Source: Sipunculus nudus (lineage: Eukaryota; Annelida; Sipuncula; Golfingiida; Sipunculidae). Taken from it: a stretch of DNA of 64,000 bases. The number at the start of each line of letters is the position of its first letter. Positions within the stretch are counted from its first letter, which is position 1. This document shows, piece after piece, positions 11,097-22,429 of this stretch. The stretch covers positions 55,505,250-55,569,249 of the forward strand of contig CM049318.1 in the NCBI GenBank assembly GCA_026874595.1, written 5' to 3'. A program made the position numbers and the translations under genes. The notes below the pieces were generated by a model. That model ran no database searches, was not told the DNA's origin, and worked only from the letters and a program-made list of their open reading frames with translations.

Positions 11097-13970
11097 TGTA
11101 GCAGAGTTTAAATTAAGACATGTCAACTATTTAAACTTTCATCTCTTAATAATTTTGTTGCTGTTTTATTCAACATAATGCTTTAATATGATTACTTAGA
11201 CTGTGCAGTCCAATGTGCACATGATACATGTAGTGTCCTTGAAGTATACAATGACAGCAGGCCTCCAGCAGTCTGGACAAACGCTTTACAGGGAAAGCTA
11301 CATATGGTCATGTTGCTGGTTACTGTGGAAATCCAGGACTGACCTATATCACCTAATGTTTATGTATGAGCATGCATTGTGAAACCATAAATGTATTTTA
11401 TTATTTCATTTGGGTACATGTTCAGAGAACAGACATGTTTTTAGTTTATTTCAAAAGTTCTATTCATAAATGTATTTGGTAGTATTTTAATATTTAATAC
11501 ACAAGTAGGACTACTTTGCGTCTTGACCCAGATGTCTGGGTACATAACCCCCTGCTCAGGGTGGGGCCCTCGCTTTGGCCCACTGTCTGAAGAAAGCTGA
11601 AAACAACTGAATATAAGGTAAAGAATTTATACTTAATAAGCTACTCTCTTAAGTCCTAAGAGTTTTTTTATTTATTAATTTTGTCATATAAGTAATTTAA
11701 GTTTTTCCATCTTGTCATTACTTAAGTACTTAGATATCAATTAAAGAAAAACTGCAGTTTAAAAGGTTAACTTTATACCAAGGTACAGATTGGCTTTAAT
11801 TCCAGTCAGAATATTTGTATGATTGATATATATGTCTCAAGACACTCATTTGATGCAACACAGCTTGATCAGTTATGTTAATTGTTAGAATGTCAATACA
11901 TTGTAATTTTTTAAATCTGTTTACGTTATTTTTGAGAAATAGCAGTGGAATGTGGCAGGTTGTCCCTTTCAGGGATGAGTACTAGAATTGTTACATAATG
12001 TTGTTTTATATTTATCCCTGTAAGCACTGATGAGTGTAATGTATAATCAGACAGGAAATGTCTAGTATCTGCATGTTAAATGTATCCTGTAGACACAGAA
12101 GTCCAACTTGTGTTCCTTTCCCCAATTTTGCTAGACTATTGTTACATAATATAATTCAGGGTGAGATAGAAAGAGTTAGTTCATTTAATGTTCTCTTCAG
12201 ATCAAAACATGAAGAGAATACGTGCAGACAGTGTAACAAGTGCAATATTTATATCTGGTGAGTTATTATTATTAATTGGCTGAAATGTTTGCATGAAAAT
12301 AATTGTCTAAATGTTCATTTAAATAAGTGACAGGTGTGCCCATTTCTGAGTATGTGGAATTAAATCTGTTTAGGATATACATATGGGACTGTCTAGGCAT
12401 GAGTTTTGTTTACCCTCTAAGATATGGCATATGTTGTCTCTGACATCCCCCCCCCCCTTCTCTCTCTCTGCGAGAGAGCTGGGGACAGTCCCTGACCTCT
12501 TAATGTCTAAGGTCAATAGCTGTCTGGCTGTAACATCAGGTTCCACAGACCAGGACAGGGGACCCTTGTCGCTCATGTTGTACACAAACTGTGCCATTTA
12601 ATTGTTCCCGCAGGCAAGCAGCTGCAACTTACAGTCATGTATATCAGTTTGGGGTTACGTTGTTTTCTGTAAAATGTCACCACAATAGCTACAACAGGTG
12701 ATACTGGTACTTGTGGCCTTGACCACTCAACAATGACTAAGTGTACTGTACCAGTGCTAATTAGTTAATTTACTTTGTCAATTTATGAGTATTATTAATT
12801 AATTATGCATAGAATTTCTTGAATCATTTATTATTTTATTCATTGATGGTAAAATCAATAATTGAGGATTGAATGTAATGTTTTACTAGTTTTGTGTATT
12901 GTCATTTTATTGGATTTTCTCTTTGGATAAAGAGGTTATTGTGCAAGTCCAAAGGAATAAAGATGCAGCATTGTATTGTTGGCATGTAGTAAAATGTTTG
13001 GGCGGAGCATGATGTTTTAGGACTCTTAGTGTAGTTACTTTTGTTGTTTACCCGACTTGTGTGTGTATAAATTATTTCAATTATTTTATTGCATTGCATT
13101 TGTCTGCTTATACACTTCAAGTCATAGGGTACATTTATGTATGTGTGTTATGCTGATACATGTTACTAATAGAAACCTGGGTAATTGTTTTCGTACAATT
13201 TTATGATAAGATAATTGGTTTCTAGTGACTGAAAGTATCATGGGCATTTATGTATATGTTATTTGTATTGGATATGCCAAGTTCTTAGAGGGTTTATCAT
13301 TACAATGTTTTATTATATTGATATGCCTTCCGAGATATATCATATCATTTTATGTATTTCTCAGCGATCTTTACAATCTATCTGTCAGATTAAAGATTGT
13401 TTGTTTTTATAGGTCAAACATACAATAGACAACAGGACGACTTTCAAGATTAACTGTTGTACAGAACAAACCATACTATTTGTTGTAAGTTAATGGGGTT
13501 TTATTCCATACAATCAACTTTACATTGTTTATTATGGTAATTTATGTAAATTGTGATCAATCATAGAGATATATTCATTTTCAATATAATTCTTTGAAAT
13601 TACGATTGTTTTCAAGTTTAAATAATAATTGTTAAGGTATCCTTAGTATCAGAGCCAGAAATTAAGGATGGGTTATTTGTAAACACTTTACATATTTCAA
13701 AAGAAAATTCACATTATGGCTTTGTCAAATTTATCAGGTTTTCAGTACCTAAACTGCATTGAATGATAACTGGATGAGTAAGAAAATTGCTATATATATT
13801 CAACAATAATTATTTTTATCTTGACCCTTTGTTACATTCATATCTTAAATTTCTTTTATATTTTTGTATTTTAGCTGGTTCGCCAGCCACTCCATTTAGG
13901 AACCGTAAGAATAAACAGATTAAATCAACTTGTCTTGTCTACTGGTCTTCGTCCCCAACCCACGGTTACA
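11097..13970 (+). repeat. 3' LTR of the gypsy element (2,874 bp)
   Basis: Near-identical partner of 1905-4778; the variant sites here are 11279, 11909, 12871 and 13634. The transcript's poly(A) signal is probably AATAAA at 13910-13915. A small stem-loop, GCTGG-TTCG-CCAGC, lies just upstream at 13874-13887 (4682-4695 in the 5' copy). Confidence 0.95.
13910..13915 (+). terminator. LTR polyadenylation signal
   Basis: AATAAA about 55 bp before the end of the 3' LTR, followed by a T/G-rich stretch (TTGTCTTGTCT). Its place fits the end of R. The equivalent 5' LTR site is 4718-4723. Confidence 0.6.
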
Positions 13971-14082
13971 TTAACAAACAGGGTAGACACATTTTTCCAG
14001 ATTTTATTTTAAAATCAGTCGGCGATTTGTTTTTGCCTGCACATGTAAAAATATATTAATTTGACATAAAAAGGTATATTAC

Positions 14083-15150
14083 AGGTAACCAGATAATTAG
14101 TGCATTTCACACCCATAAATTATATATTTTGCACATTGGACAAAAGTAAATAGTTTTTATTGCAATGTCCCTTATAACAAGTATAATATATAATTTAAAT
14201 TAAAAAAATGAGAATTTACCTTTATTTACCTGATCTTACCTGTGCAGGTGAGTAAACTTTTACAGGAAGAAATTGGCAAAATTGAAATCCACAAGTCTCG
14301 TGGCTGTGCAGTTAATTAAAAGATAGCTTGTGCATATTGTTTTAACTCCTTCAAAAATTTCCTCTCCACTTTTAAAATGAAAAGTTGTCTGCATATTCTG
14401 TACTTACAAAGGTAATTAAATCTGTTTAAGATCAAAGGTATCATTTCAGGTAACCCAATAGTGCAGTTAGTACCTATAATTCATAAATTTTACACCTGGC
14501 ACTCAAAATTAATTTGTATGTTTTTTTTTCTCCCTTATTACATGTATAGAATATATACTTCATTAAAAAAATAATTTACCTGTATTTACCTGAACTCACC
14601 TGTACAGGTGAGTATGTTTTTATGTGTAACCGTAACCAAAATTATCAATTTATGTTTTACATGTCTGAAAAATCAAAATATAATGGTTTTACACAGTTGA
14701 CACTTGTTTATCCATATTCTTCTCAGCCACTTTTCCGCATGATTTTGTCACTGCCACAGGTAATTAGATCAGTTGAAGAACAAAGGTACTATTCACATAG
14801 GTAACTTAATTACTGTATTAAAAGCACCTGTTCTTATATCAAAATGAATTATACAGTCCATAAATAGAGAAGGTATTAATTTATAGTAACTATATTGATG
14901 AACAAGGTGTTTGCTAACATATTCAGAAAAAAAAATAATTTACCTTTACTTACCTGTTCAGGTAAACATATGTGTTATATGTTAATAATCATAGAATGTG
15001 CTCTTTGGGTCAGCAAGCTTTTCAGGTGAAAAATATTTGATTTCCACAGAAAAATCCAATTTTACTTGCACATTCTGGTTCGTTGGTGGTTCCTTTTCCA
15101 GTATTAAACCAAATCATTTACCTTTTTCTTACCTTTAATTAATAATTACC
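14083..15150. repeat. Diverged ~360 bp tandem repeat, three units
   Basis: Unit starts with AGGTAA at 14083, 14448 and 14799 (365 and 351 bp apart). Each unit has in the same place a TTACCT-rich block followed by a CAGGT-containing partner (near 14216, 14573 and 14938). In the middle unit this forms a perfect 20 bp palindrome at 14594-14613. The units are strongly diverged. Similar TTACCTG blocks lie left of the retrotransposon at 1810-1855, so the element may have inserted into this array. Confidence 0.7.
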
Positions 15151-15520
15151 TTAGAGTGAAAAAAAATCCTTACATTTCCCTGTTTTTATCAAATGGTTAA
15201 TGGGTTACCTGAACAGGATGAAAGGGGTCATTTTGGTGATATACCAGTGAGTGGAAATACAGTTAGTACAGATTTACCTGTTTTTACCTGTTTATACCTT
15301 AGTTACATACATATCACACCAGGTATGTAGAAAATAAATAAAATAACATGATGGACATATACCTGACAGTAAAAGCTGAAAATTTCACAAAGATACCTTT
15401 AACGGTTACTGAGTTAATGTCTCTTATATAGATTCATGTCAAAATGTGGAAAAAAATGCAAAATAAATCTGAACAGTAGGAGTGTGACAATCCACAGGCT
15501 AATCTGAACAGTAAAGGGTT
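15151..15520. other. Anonymous sequence with more TTACCTG motifs
   Basis: AT-rich; TTTACCTGT motifs recur near 15274-15300, probably a decayed extension of the preceding array. No gene seen. Confidence 0.4.
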
Positions 15521-15991
15521 AAAGCGGCCCTTTTACTTACCTTTTAAAAATGAGTTAGGCCTAATATGATTTCTGACTTTCTCTGTGTATATATAAAAGA
15601 TCAAAGGGTAATGTTGGTTGTAAAAAGTTTTTAAAAGGCCTTCGTAAAGGATGTGTGAACTTGTTTATCAACATCATGTTTGTAAACACAGCAATGTTGA
15701 CAAAAGGGAAAAACATGTAACCTAAGGTGGTAGGTTGCATGTATGCGAAGGTAGAAAGGTCACTTGTTGCAAAACGCCATTTGCAAAGCTCTGGCTTATC
15801 AACTTGCCGCTAGATGCCATTGTTGAATTTGTTTTTATTATTTTGGCGGGCCCCCACATATTATAACAACGTTGATATTAACAAAGAAAGCCTGTGTGGG
15901 TTGATTTTCACGTTTTCTGACCTATTTTTTATAAAAGCTCCAAGGGATTACCATTAGTTTATAAAGGTCAAATAGGCGATTGGGCCCCTTT
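15521..15991. mobile_element. Non-autonomous TIR element (MITE-like), copy 1
   Basis: Begins AAAGCGGCCC and ends in the near-inverted GGGCCCCTTT. The interior matches 37,942-38,371 over several hundred bases (for example the block containing AACTTGTTTATCAACA and TTGTAAACACAGCAATGTTGACA). No coding capacity. Its repeated presence with similar ends suggests a small DNA transposon derivative; the superfamily is unknown. Confidence 0.65.
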
Positions 15992-16622
15992 AATTCAACA
16001 CGGGAGCGCTTTAAACATCATCTTTACTGCTTGTCTTGTCTGGTGACTTTGGCTGATATATTACGCCCGTGAAAGACAGCCTTCCTTGATCGGGCATTCA
16101 TTTCTATTTCTGCAATTGCAACTTGTGTTGGTAGCTTCCGTTTTTCCTTTCTTTCATCTTTCCTGACTCAGGAGTTTTTGGTTGTGTGCCGATATTATTT
16201 GTTCCATGTTAGGCATGCAGCTGTAGCTGAGTTTCACTGTATTACGGTTCAGGTTTTTATGTAGTTTGTGGTACGGGGGGAAACACTTATCTTGTAGTGG
16301 TTGGAACTTCATTTAACGTTTGTGCTATATGGTGGGTACACCCAGGTGATGTTTCTCGCTCTTTTTCTCTTCTTACTGTTTGGTTCCATGATGCTGTAAC
16401 GAGTGGTCAACAAAAATAGGAGCATGTTAATAAATGTAATACATTTACAAGTTCAATAAATCACAGTTAAAGTGCTCTACCATGTAGGGGAGCGGTAATA
16501 ATGTACCATATACAGTTAGTTTGATTTCAAAGTATTGTACTACAGAACTGTTTCGTGAGTTCAGCTTACCAGCCGGATCACTCTTCAGGTATATGTGTGT
16601 GTGTGTGTGATTTCTTAGCACG
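15992..16622. other. Anonymous intergenic sequence
   Basis: No convincing coding frame or known element. A short (GT)n lies near 16591-16610. Confidence 0.4.
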
Positions 16623-16749
16623 AAAGGTTCTTTATGGAACCTCTAGGGGTTCTTTGGCTTGTCCCAATAGCAGAACCCCTACGGGTTCTTTAAAAGAACC
16701 CTGTGAAGGGTTCTTTGAAGGTTTCTTAGGGGTTCTTTCAAGAACCTTT
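16623..16749. mobile_element. Foldback element with GGTTCTT inverted repeats
   Basis: AAAGGTTCTT at 16623-16632 is matched by AAGAACCTTT at 16740-16749. Between them are many alternating GGGTTCTT and AAGAACCC motifs, so the single strand could fold extensively. It is short and non-coding. Confidence 0.6.
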
Positions 16750-17079
16750 GGATTACAATCATTGGGTTCTTAAATTTGTGTCCGGCTGAGATAGATTTTA
16801 TCTATTATAACTCTCCCAGAGCTTTGGTATTTATGTTTGCTACTTAAATGGGTAAACTAAACCCTGATTTTATGTGCCAACACATAGGCTTTCGAGCAAT
16901 TTTGAAAAGAGGAGGGGACGCATTATGAACATCATCGTAACCCCCCCCCCATGCATTTTTTATAGGGGATTTGAATATTACCCATAAGGAAAGTATTTTT
17001 TATCTCAGCTATATCGATCACTCTTTGATTTGTCCGTCGTCCATCCGGAAACCAAGCAGAAATCATTATCGCTGGACCT

Positions 17080-17900
17080 AGAATGTTCTAACTGGAGCAA
17101 ATTGTAACCATTGAATCTAGAATCTTCTAACTTGACATCAAGGGAGATCTATAAAAAATCTCCTTGGAAGCCTGAAATTAGGTCTCTGTTACTCATATCA
17201 TCTGTGCTATGGGGCTTAGAACTACCCCCCAGAATAATTTAAAATTTGATACAAAACCTACAGTATCTGAACAACTAGTGGATTGATCACCATGATTCTT
17301 TGCATGCATATTGATCATGGAGTGTTTCATCAGTTTCGGTAGACTGGTTGCGCCACCTAGATTTTTTTTTCGAATTTAACACATTTTTTTCTCTATTTTT
17401 GAGTCCTTCAAAGGTGCGGTCGTCCGTTTACAGGGCACAAATCGTAACCATTGGATGTAGATCCAAGGAAGTCTATGAAAAATTTTCTTGGAAACCTAAA
17501 TTTAGTCTCTGTTACCGATATCCTCCCAGCTATGGGGCTCATAATTACCCCCTGAATAATTGAAATTTGATACAAAAGCTCCAGTATCTGAACAACAGAT
17601 GCATTGACCATCATGATTCTATGCATGAATATTGATCATGGAGTGCTTCTTCAGTTCATGTACACTGATGGCGCCACCTGATTTTTTTTCGAAATTTTAG
17701 GCACATTTTTTTCTCTTTTTTTGGGACCTTCAAAAATGTGGTCGTCCGATAACAGGGCACAAATCATAACCATTGGACCTAGAATCGTCTGACTTGACAT
17801 TCGGGGAGGTCCATAAAAATCTCCTTGGAAACCTGAAATTAGGTCTCTGTTACCTATATCCTCCCAGCTTTGCTTCAGTTGAAATGGGATACTACCTACT
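17080..17900. repeat. ~330 bp tandem repeat family 1, about 2.7 units
   Basis: GTAACCATTGAATCTAGA-type blocks at 17104, 17444 and 17766 (340 and 322 bp apart). Each unit also has TCTCCTTGGAAACCTGAAAT-like, TTTGATACAAAA, ATATTGATCATGGAGTG and CGTCCG...ACAGGGCACAAAT blocks. Diverged copies in inverted orientation occur at 61,740-62,185. No coding capacity. Confidence 0.8.
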
Positions 17901-18209
17901 AAATTTGGCATTCAGATGAATAAATTTCTTTTGTGAATGTCTTCCTAGTCAGGTGAGCGTCATGACCCATGGGTTACTTGTTAATGTAGTCCTTTAAACA
18001 TTTTCCCATTTTTAATCATATGCTGCACCACACAACTAGATGACCTGAGGTCACGCGCTTGCCGGAAATGATGTAAAGTTAGTCAGATGAACGAGCAGTA
18101 TAAAAGTGAAAGAAAATAATCCATAGTTTGTGAAGAAAGAACCAATATTAAAAAAGTTCTAAAGAAAATAAGATTTTGATATATTTTGATCACCTTGTCC
18201 TTGACCTTT

Positions 18210-19300
18210 GACTTATTTGAATAATAAACATAGGACTTCCAGATATCATCATGATATATGACAAGTGTAATTTACAAAACGATTCCTTCAAAACTGTCCA
18301 GTAGAATGCTACATGTGAGACGCAAGCACCTGGAAGCAGGCGAAATTGAGGACAACTGACAAATAGACAAACATACTGACAAACTGACCCAAGATTGAGA
18401 CCAGTTGACTTAATCATGTGATGGAGAAACCTCAGAGGAAGATAATAAGCTATAGTTTATGTAAATGAGGTTTATACTTTTGGAGATATGGCCAAAAAAT
18501 GATATGTTGTGGAAGTTTGAGTGCACCGCCCCCTAGCGGCCTTATCTGGAAAATGAAAAATTCGTTTCGAGATTTTAGTGTAAGACATAAGATGTAATAG
18601 TTTTAAAAGGATTCTTTCAAAACTGTGGCCTGTAGAATGCTATATGTGAGACGCAAGAACCGGCAAGCAGGCGAATTTGAGGACAACTGAGAAACAGACG
18701 GACACACAGACAAAGTGACTCAAGATTGAGACCAAATGAATACACCAGGTTTTTGGAAAGACCCAGAGGAAGAAAATAAGCTATAGTTTATGTAAATGAG
18801 GTTTATAGTTTTGGAGATATGGCCGAAAAATGATATGTTGTGCTAGTTTAGGTGCACCGCCTCCTAGCGGCCAATTCTGGAAAAGGAAAAATCCGTTTCG
18901 AGATATTAGTGTAAGACATAAGATGTAATAGTTTTAAAAGGATTCTTTCAAAACTGTGAGCTGTAGAATGCTATATGTGAGACGCCATAACCGGTAAGCA
19001 GGCGAGTTTGATGAAAACTGAGAAACAGACGGACACACTGACACAGTGACTCAAGATTGAGTCAAAATGACTCCACCAGGATTTAGAAAAGACTCAGAGG
19101 AAGAAAATAAGCTATAGTTTATGTAATTGAGGCTCACAGTTTTGGAGATATCGCCAAAACATGATATGTTGGGGAGGTTTGCATACAGCGCCACCTAGCG
19201 GCTGCATTCAAAAAATGGAAAAACTATTTCGAGATAATAGTGTAGGACTTACGCTATGTCAGTTTCAAAAAGATTCCTGCAAAACTGTGACCTCCAGGGC
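18210..19300. repeat. 331 bp tandem repeat family 2, about 3.3 units
   Basis: CAGAGGAAGAAAATAAGCTA-type starts at 18433, 18764 and 19095, exactly 331 bp apart. A half unit precedes (from about 18225). Each unit carries a CCGCCCCCTAGCGGCC-like near-palindrome, GTTTCGAGAT, and a GTGAGACGC block. A diverged copy lies near 20,490-20,640. Confidence 0.85.
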
Positions 19301-19636
19301 AAGATTACTGAAATCTCGAAATATCTCGTTTGACGAAATATTATACGAGATATCGCGAGACCTGTAATAAAATCTTGTGGTACTTGTTAAATGCTACCTG
19401 ATGCAAGAAACTAGACCTCTCTAGCTGTAAAACTGCCAAAGTTAGAAAAATAAGGCCCCTTATTTTCGAATATAATGACTTTTCCCAAAAATTCGTAACC
19501 ATGGTTACGGCAATTTTGAGTCAGCTACACACCAGATGACTGGCCTTGGAATGACGTTTAAAATGAGCTATGTTTGAAGAAGATATGACTAATAGTGACA
19601 AAGATATGAAGAAAACACCGTTTTGAGAAGTTTTGA

Positions 19637-19661
19637 TGACCTTGACCTTGACCTTTGACCT
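19637..19661. promoter_or_regulatory. Four TGACCT half-sites including a DR1
   Basis: TGACCT occurs at 19637, 19643, 19649 and 19656. The last two are separated by one base, a perfect DR1 (AGGTCA half-sites on the minus strand), the arrangement bound by RXR/HNF4-type nuclear receptors. It sits inside repeat DNA, so function is unproven. Confidence 0.3.
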
Positions 19662-19895
19662 ATATTGACCAAAAACAATAGGCTTCTTGCATTTTTGATC
19701 ATCTATAAAGTGTGTAAGTTTGAAAGTGATTGGTGCAAAATTGAGACCTGTAGAGAGATGACAGACAAACAGACAGACATCCGCGACTGACCAACCAGCT
19801 TGCGAAAATCGAAGATTTCCGGCAAGCAACAAACATACGGACTGATCAACATGCTTGCCGAATCTTTGATTCCGGCATACGCAACTGACGAACAT

Positions 19896-19925
19896 GCTTG
19901 CCGAAATCGAAGATTTCCGGCAAGC
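19896..19925. repeat. Stem-loop repeat element
   Basis: Arms GCTTGCCGAAATC and GATTTCCGGCAAGC pair around GAA with one bulge. Identical sequence at 21145-21174; close versions at 19798-19827 and 19853-19882. The recurrence with flanking GCAACTGACGAACAT suggests the end of a mobile or satellite-like unit. Confidence 0.75.
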
Positions 19926-21180
19926 AATAAAGTTGTGACTGTGCCTCCAACATGTATGATAATAGACAGGGCCCGGAAAGGCCGTCACGCACCGCTGCAC
20001 ACGCCGGCCGCCCACCGTAGGGACCCTGCCGCCACTTGCGGCGACGGCACGTGACTTCGTGGTTTGGTGAAACACGGCGCGAGATTTGACGAGACTTACA
20101 ATGCGACCCCTGAATGTGACTGCGAGTGTCCGACGCTATCCGGCGCTGCAGACCATGTGTCTGTGGCGTAAAAAATGACAGAATTATAGGCATTTCTTTG
20201 AATGGTCACGTGTTCTCGTTTCACGAGAAACGGTGCGAGATATGACGAGACTTGCGATTGAATGACTAAGAACTAGACGGATGCTGTCTAACGCCGAAAA
20301 CCAGACCTTTCTATGGCAAATATCAACAGAGATAGAAGCAGGTAAACTTCGTATTTTCAAGTTGTCACGTTTTACCCCAAAATTTGGTAACCATAGTAAC
20401 GGCAGTACAAAGCTACATGTGCGGAGGAATAAGCCAATGTTCCTAGTTTCAGATACCACAAAAAAAAATGGTGTCACATTTAATATTTTTTGAGATATTG
20501 CAGAAAAATGATATGTTACAGTGTTTCATGTACCACGCCCCCTGGTGGCTATTTCCAAAAAATGAAAAATTGATTTCGAGATATTTATAAATTACAGAAA
20601 ATATATCAATTTCAAAGCCACTGTTAAAAAAATGCGACCTGTAGGTCATATTTAATGAAATCTCGGAAACTCTCGTTTGGCGAGAAATGGTGCGAGATTT
20701 GGCGAGCTGCCTATAAGGTACATAATGACCAAAACCAGACGTCTGTAGCTTAAAAATTGACAAAGTTACAAAAAATGGTCGTGTTATTTCCAATTTCCAT
20801 GATTTTTGCGCAAAAAATGTAACCATGGTAACGGCAAATTTAAGTAAGCTACATGTCAAAAGAAAGGCCAGGTGATGGCTATTGAAAATAGGCGAAAAAA
20901 ATGAGCTATTGCAAAAGTGGATAAGCCTATTTATGGCGAAGTTATAGTGCAAAAACCGTTAACCATACCTGTCGTTACCTTGACCCTTAACCTTGGAGCA
21001 ATGTTGACCAAAAACAATAGGGCACCTAGAAATCGGTTTGTCAATCAAGCCTGTAAGTTTCAAGTTGATTGATGCAAAAGTGTGGCCTGGAGAGTCGTGA
21101 CAAACAAACAAAGAGACAACCAGACATACGCAACTGACGAACATGCTTGCCGAAATCGAAGATTTCCGGCAAGCAAAAAT

Positions 21181-21754
21181 ACCAAATATTGAATTTACAG
21201 AATCAGTGTGGAAATATAATCCATTTATGTCCTCAGTATTGTCTTGTGCTCTTCACTGTGTTTTTCGTTTATTCAATCAGTCCCGTACTTGTTACATTCC
21301 AATGCAGACCCGCCTGGAAGGTGAACAATTAAGCATTTAGTATGTATTCCTATCGACGTACTCATAAGAGGTACATTACATTTAAATCTTTTGCATCTAA
21401 AAATGCACAGTACTGGCCTTCAACACTAAAAAGACTGGATATTTTGACATTATACGACAATTTGGAACAAAAATTCCACAAGAAAAGTGCTGAGTACTGA
21501 AACAAGAAATGGAAAGTATGTATAACGAAACAACGTTTTTATCTCTTCAAAAGAACATGGCGGACAGGCAAGTGCAGCGGCTGACGTAAACTTCTGAAAC
21601 TTTGTAAATAACTGTGTGATTCTCGTTAATATGCTATAAAAATACGTTGTTTAATACTCTACAAAATGCCTTCCATCAACAAAATGAAGCTTTACTATAT
21701 TCTGCACCCCCTTAAGTTGCGATAGAAGCAACTGGTACCATCTCTAACCACTTA
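21181..21754. other. Anonymous intergenic sequence
   Basis: Nothing recognised; short open frames without family resemblance. Confidence 0.4.
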
Positions 21755-21767
21755 AAACCAGTCGGTC

Positions 21768-22074
21768 TGACTGAAGATTTTTTTGCTTTATCGAGCAGCT
21801 ACAGTCTGCTGTAGTCTGGGACTTCTGCCCTGCGCATAATTTTGGGGCCGATAGACGTGATGCCACACAAGCCAGGCAGGAACCCGCGAGAGGGCGCCAC
21901 CTTTTATTCCGCACCGGTGAGCGGAGAAAGCTACAGCACCCACACCCCCAAAGCCCCAAAGCCTCAAAGCGGGATACAAGCAGAACCGATCTCTGCGACT
22001 AAAGCCACGCATAATTGCAGAGCATAAGCTTGCGAATGTTAGAGTGAGCAATCATTATTCTCTTCATCAGCAAG
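21768..22074. mobile_element. Short GC-richer insertion flanked by 13 bp direct repeats
   Basis: The sequence AAACCAGTCGGTC occurs at 21755-21767 and again at 22075-22087, as expected for a target-site duplication. The 307 bp between are GC-richer than the surroundings. A T-run near 21779-21785 would be an A-rich tail if the insert lies on the minus strand. It resembles a SINE-sized retro-insertion, but I could not identify its source RNA. Confidence 0.5.
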
Positions 22075-22429
22075 AAACCAGTCGGTCAGAGAGTAGAAAA
22101 TTAGTTATATGATTTGCCGCCAGGTGACAGTATTTATTCTAAGCGTTGCGCCACAAGTTTGACAGCTCTGTCAGCGGGAGGAATTATAAATCATAATAAC
22201 TGCAACATTTTGAATTGTTTTGTGGTACCGATTAAACGATAGCATCTGTCAGAGTAAAAAACTGATTCCATTTTATCATTGAGATTACCTACATAATTAG
22301 TGTATGTTTGAAATGAATGATGTTTACGTTTGAAAATTAATTATGTTGAGCTACATATATCCAGTGTAATCAAACGTGTAAGAATACGTTCCTGTCCACC
22401 TTGACACCGATGCAGTTTCCACTATTGTC

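Larger units (their letters stand above)
1905..13970 (+). mobile_element. Complete Ty3/gypsy LTR retrotransposon
   Basis: A 12,066 bp element made of 5' LTR, primer binding site, gag, pol (protease, reverse transcriptase, RNase H, integrase), polypurine tract and 3' LTR. The domain order PR-RT-RH-IN places it in Ty3/gypsy (Metaviridae). The two LTRs align at a constant offset of 9,192 bp and differ at only four sites that I found, so the insertion is very young. LTR ends are TGTA...TACA. The bases next to the ends (TTGA on the left, TTAA on the right) match at three of four positions, so a clean target-site duplication is not shown. About 240 bp separate pol from the 3' LTR, so there is no room for env. 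Gag and Pol have no internal stop within their domains, so the copy may be competent. Confidence 0.96.
19301..21180. repeat. Mixed repeat block with stem-loops and TCTCG motifs
   Basis: Two related modules (about 19,600-19,925 and 20,960-21,174) share a TTGACCAAAAACAATAGG block, a GACAGACAAACAGACAGAC-like block and a terminal stem-loop. Between them CTCGTTT...GGTGCGAGATTTGACGAGA motifs recur near 19,310, 20,075, 20,215 and 20,665. A GC-rich patch lies at 19,970-20,060. Long open frames here are fortuitous: they are made of repeat sequence on both strands. Confidence 0.65.

Noticed and set aside
14083..15150. CRISPR-like array because of regular palindromic repeats
   Set aside because: Units are about 360 bp, strongly diverged, and the setting is an animal genome; it is a tandem satellite.
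19521..20193. 184- and 115-codon minus-strand frames
   Set aside because: They cross tandem repeat and stem-loop sequence and have no domain; GC-rich patch makes stops rare by chance.
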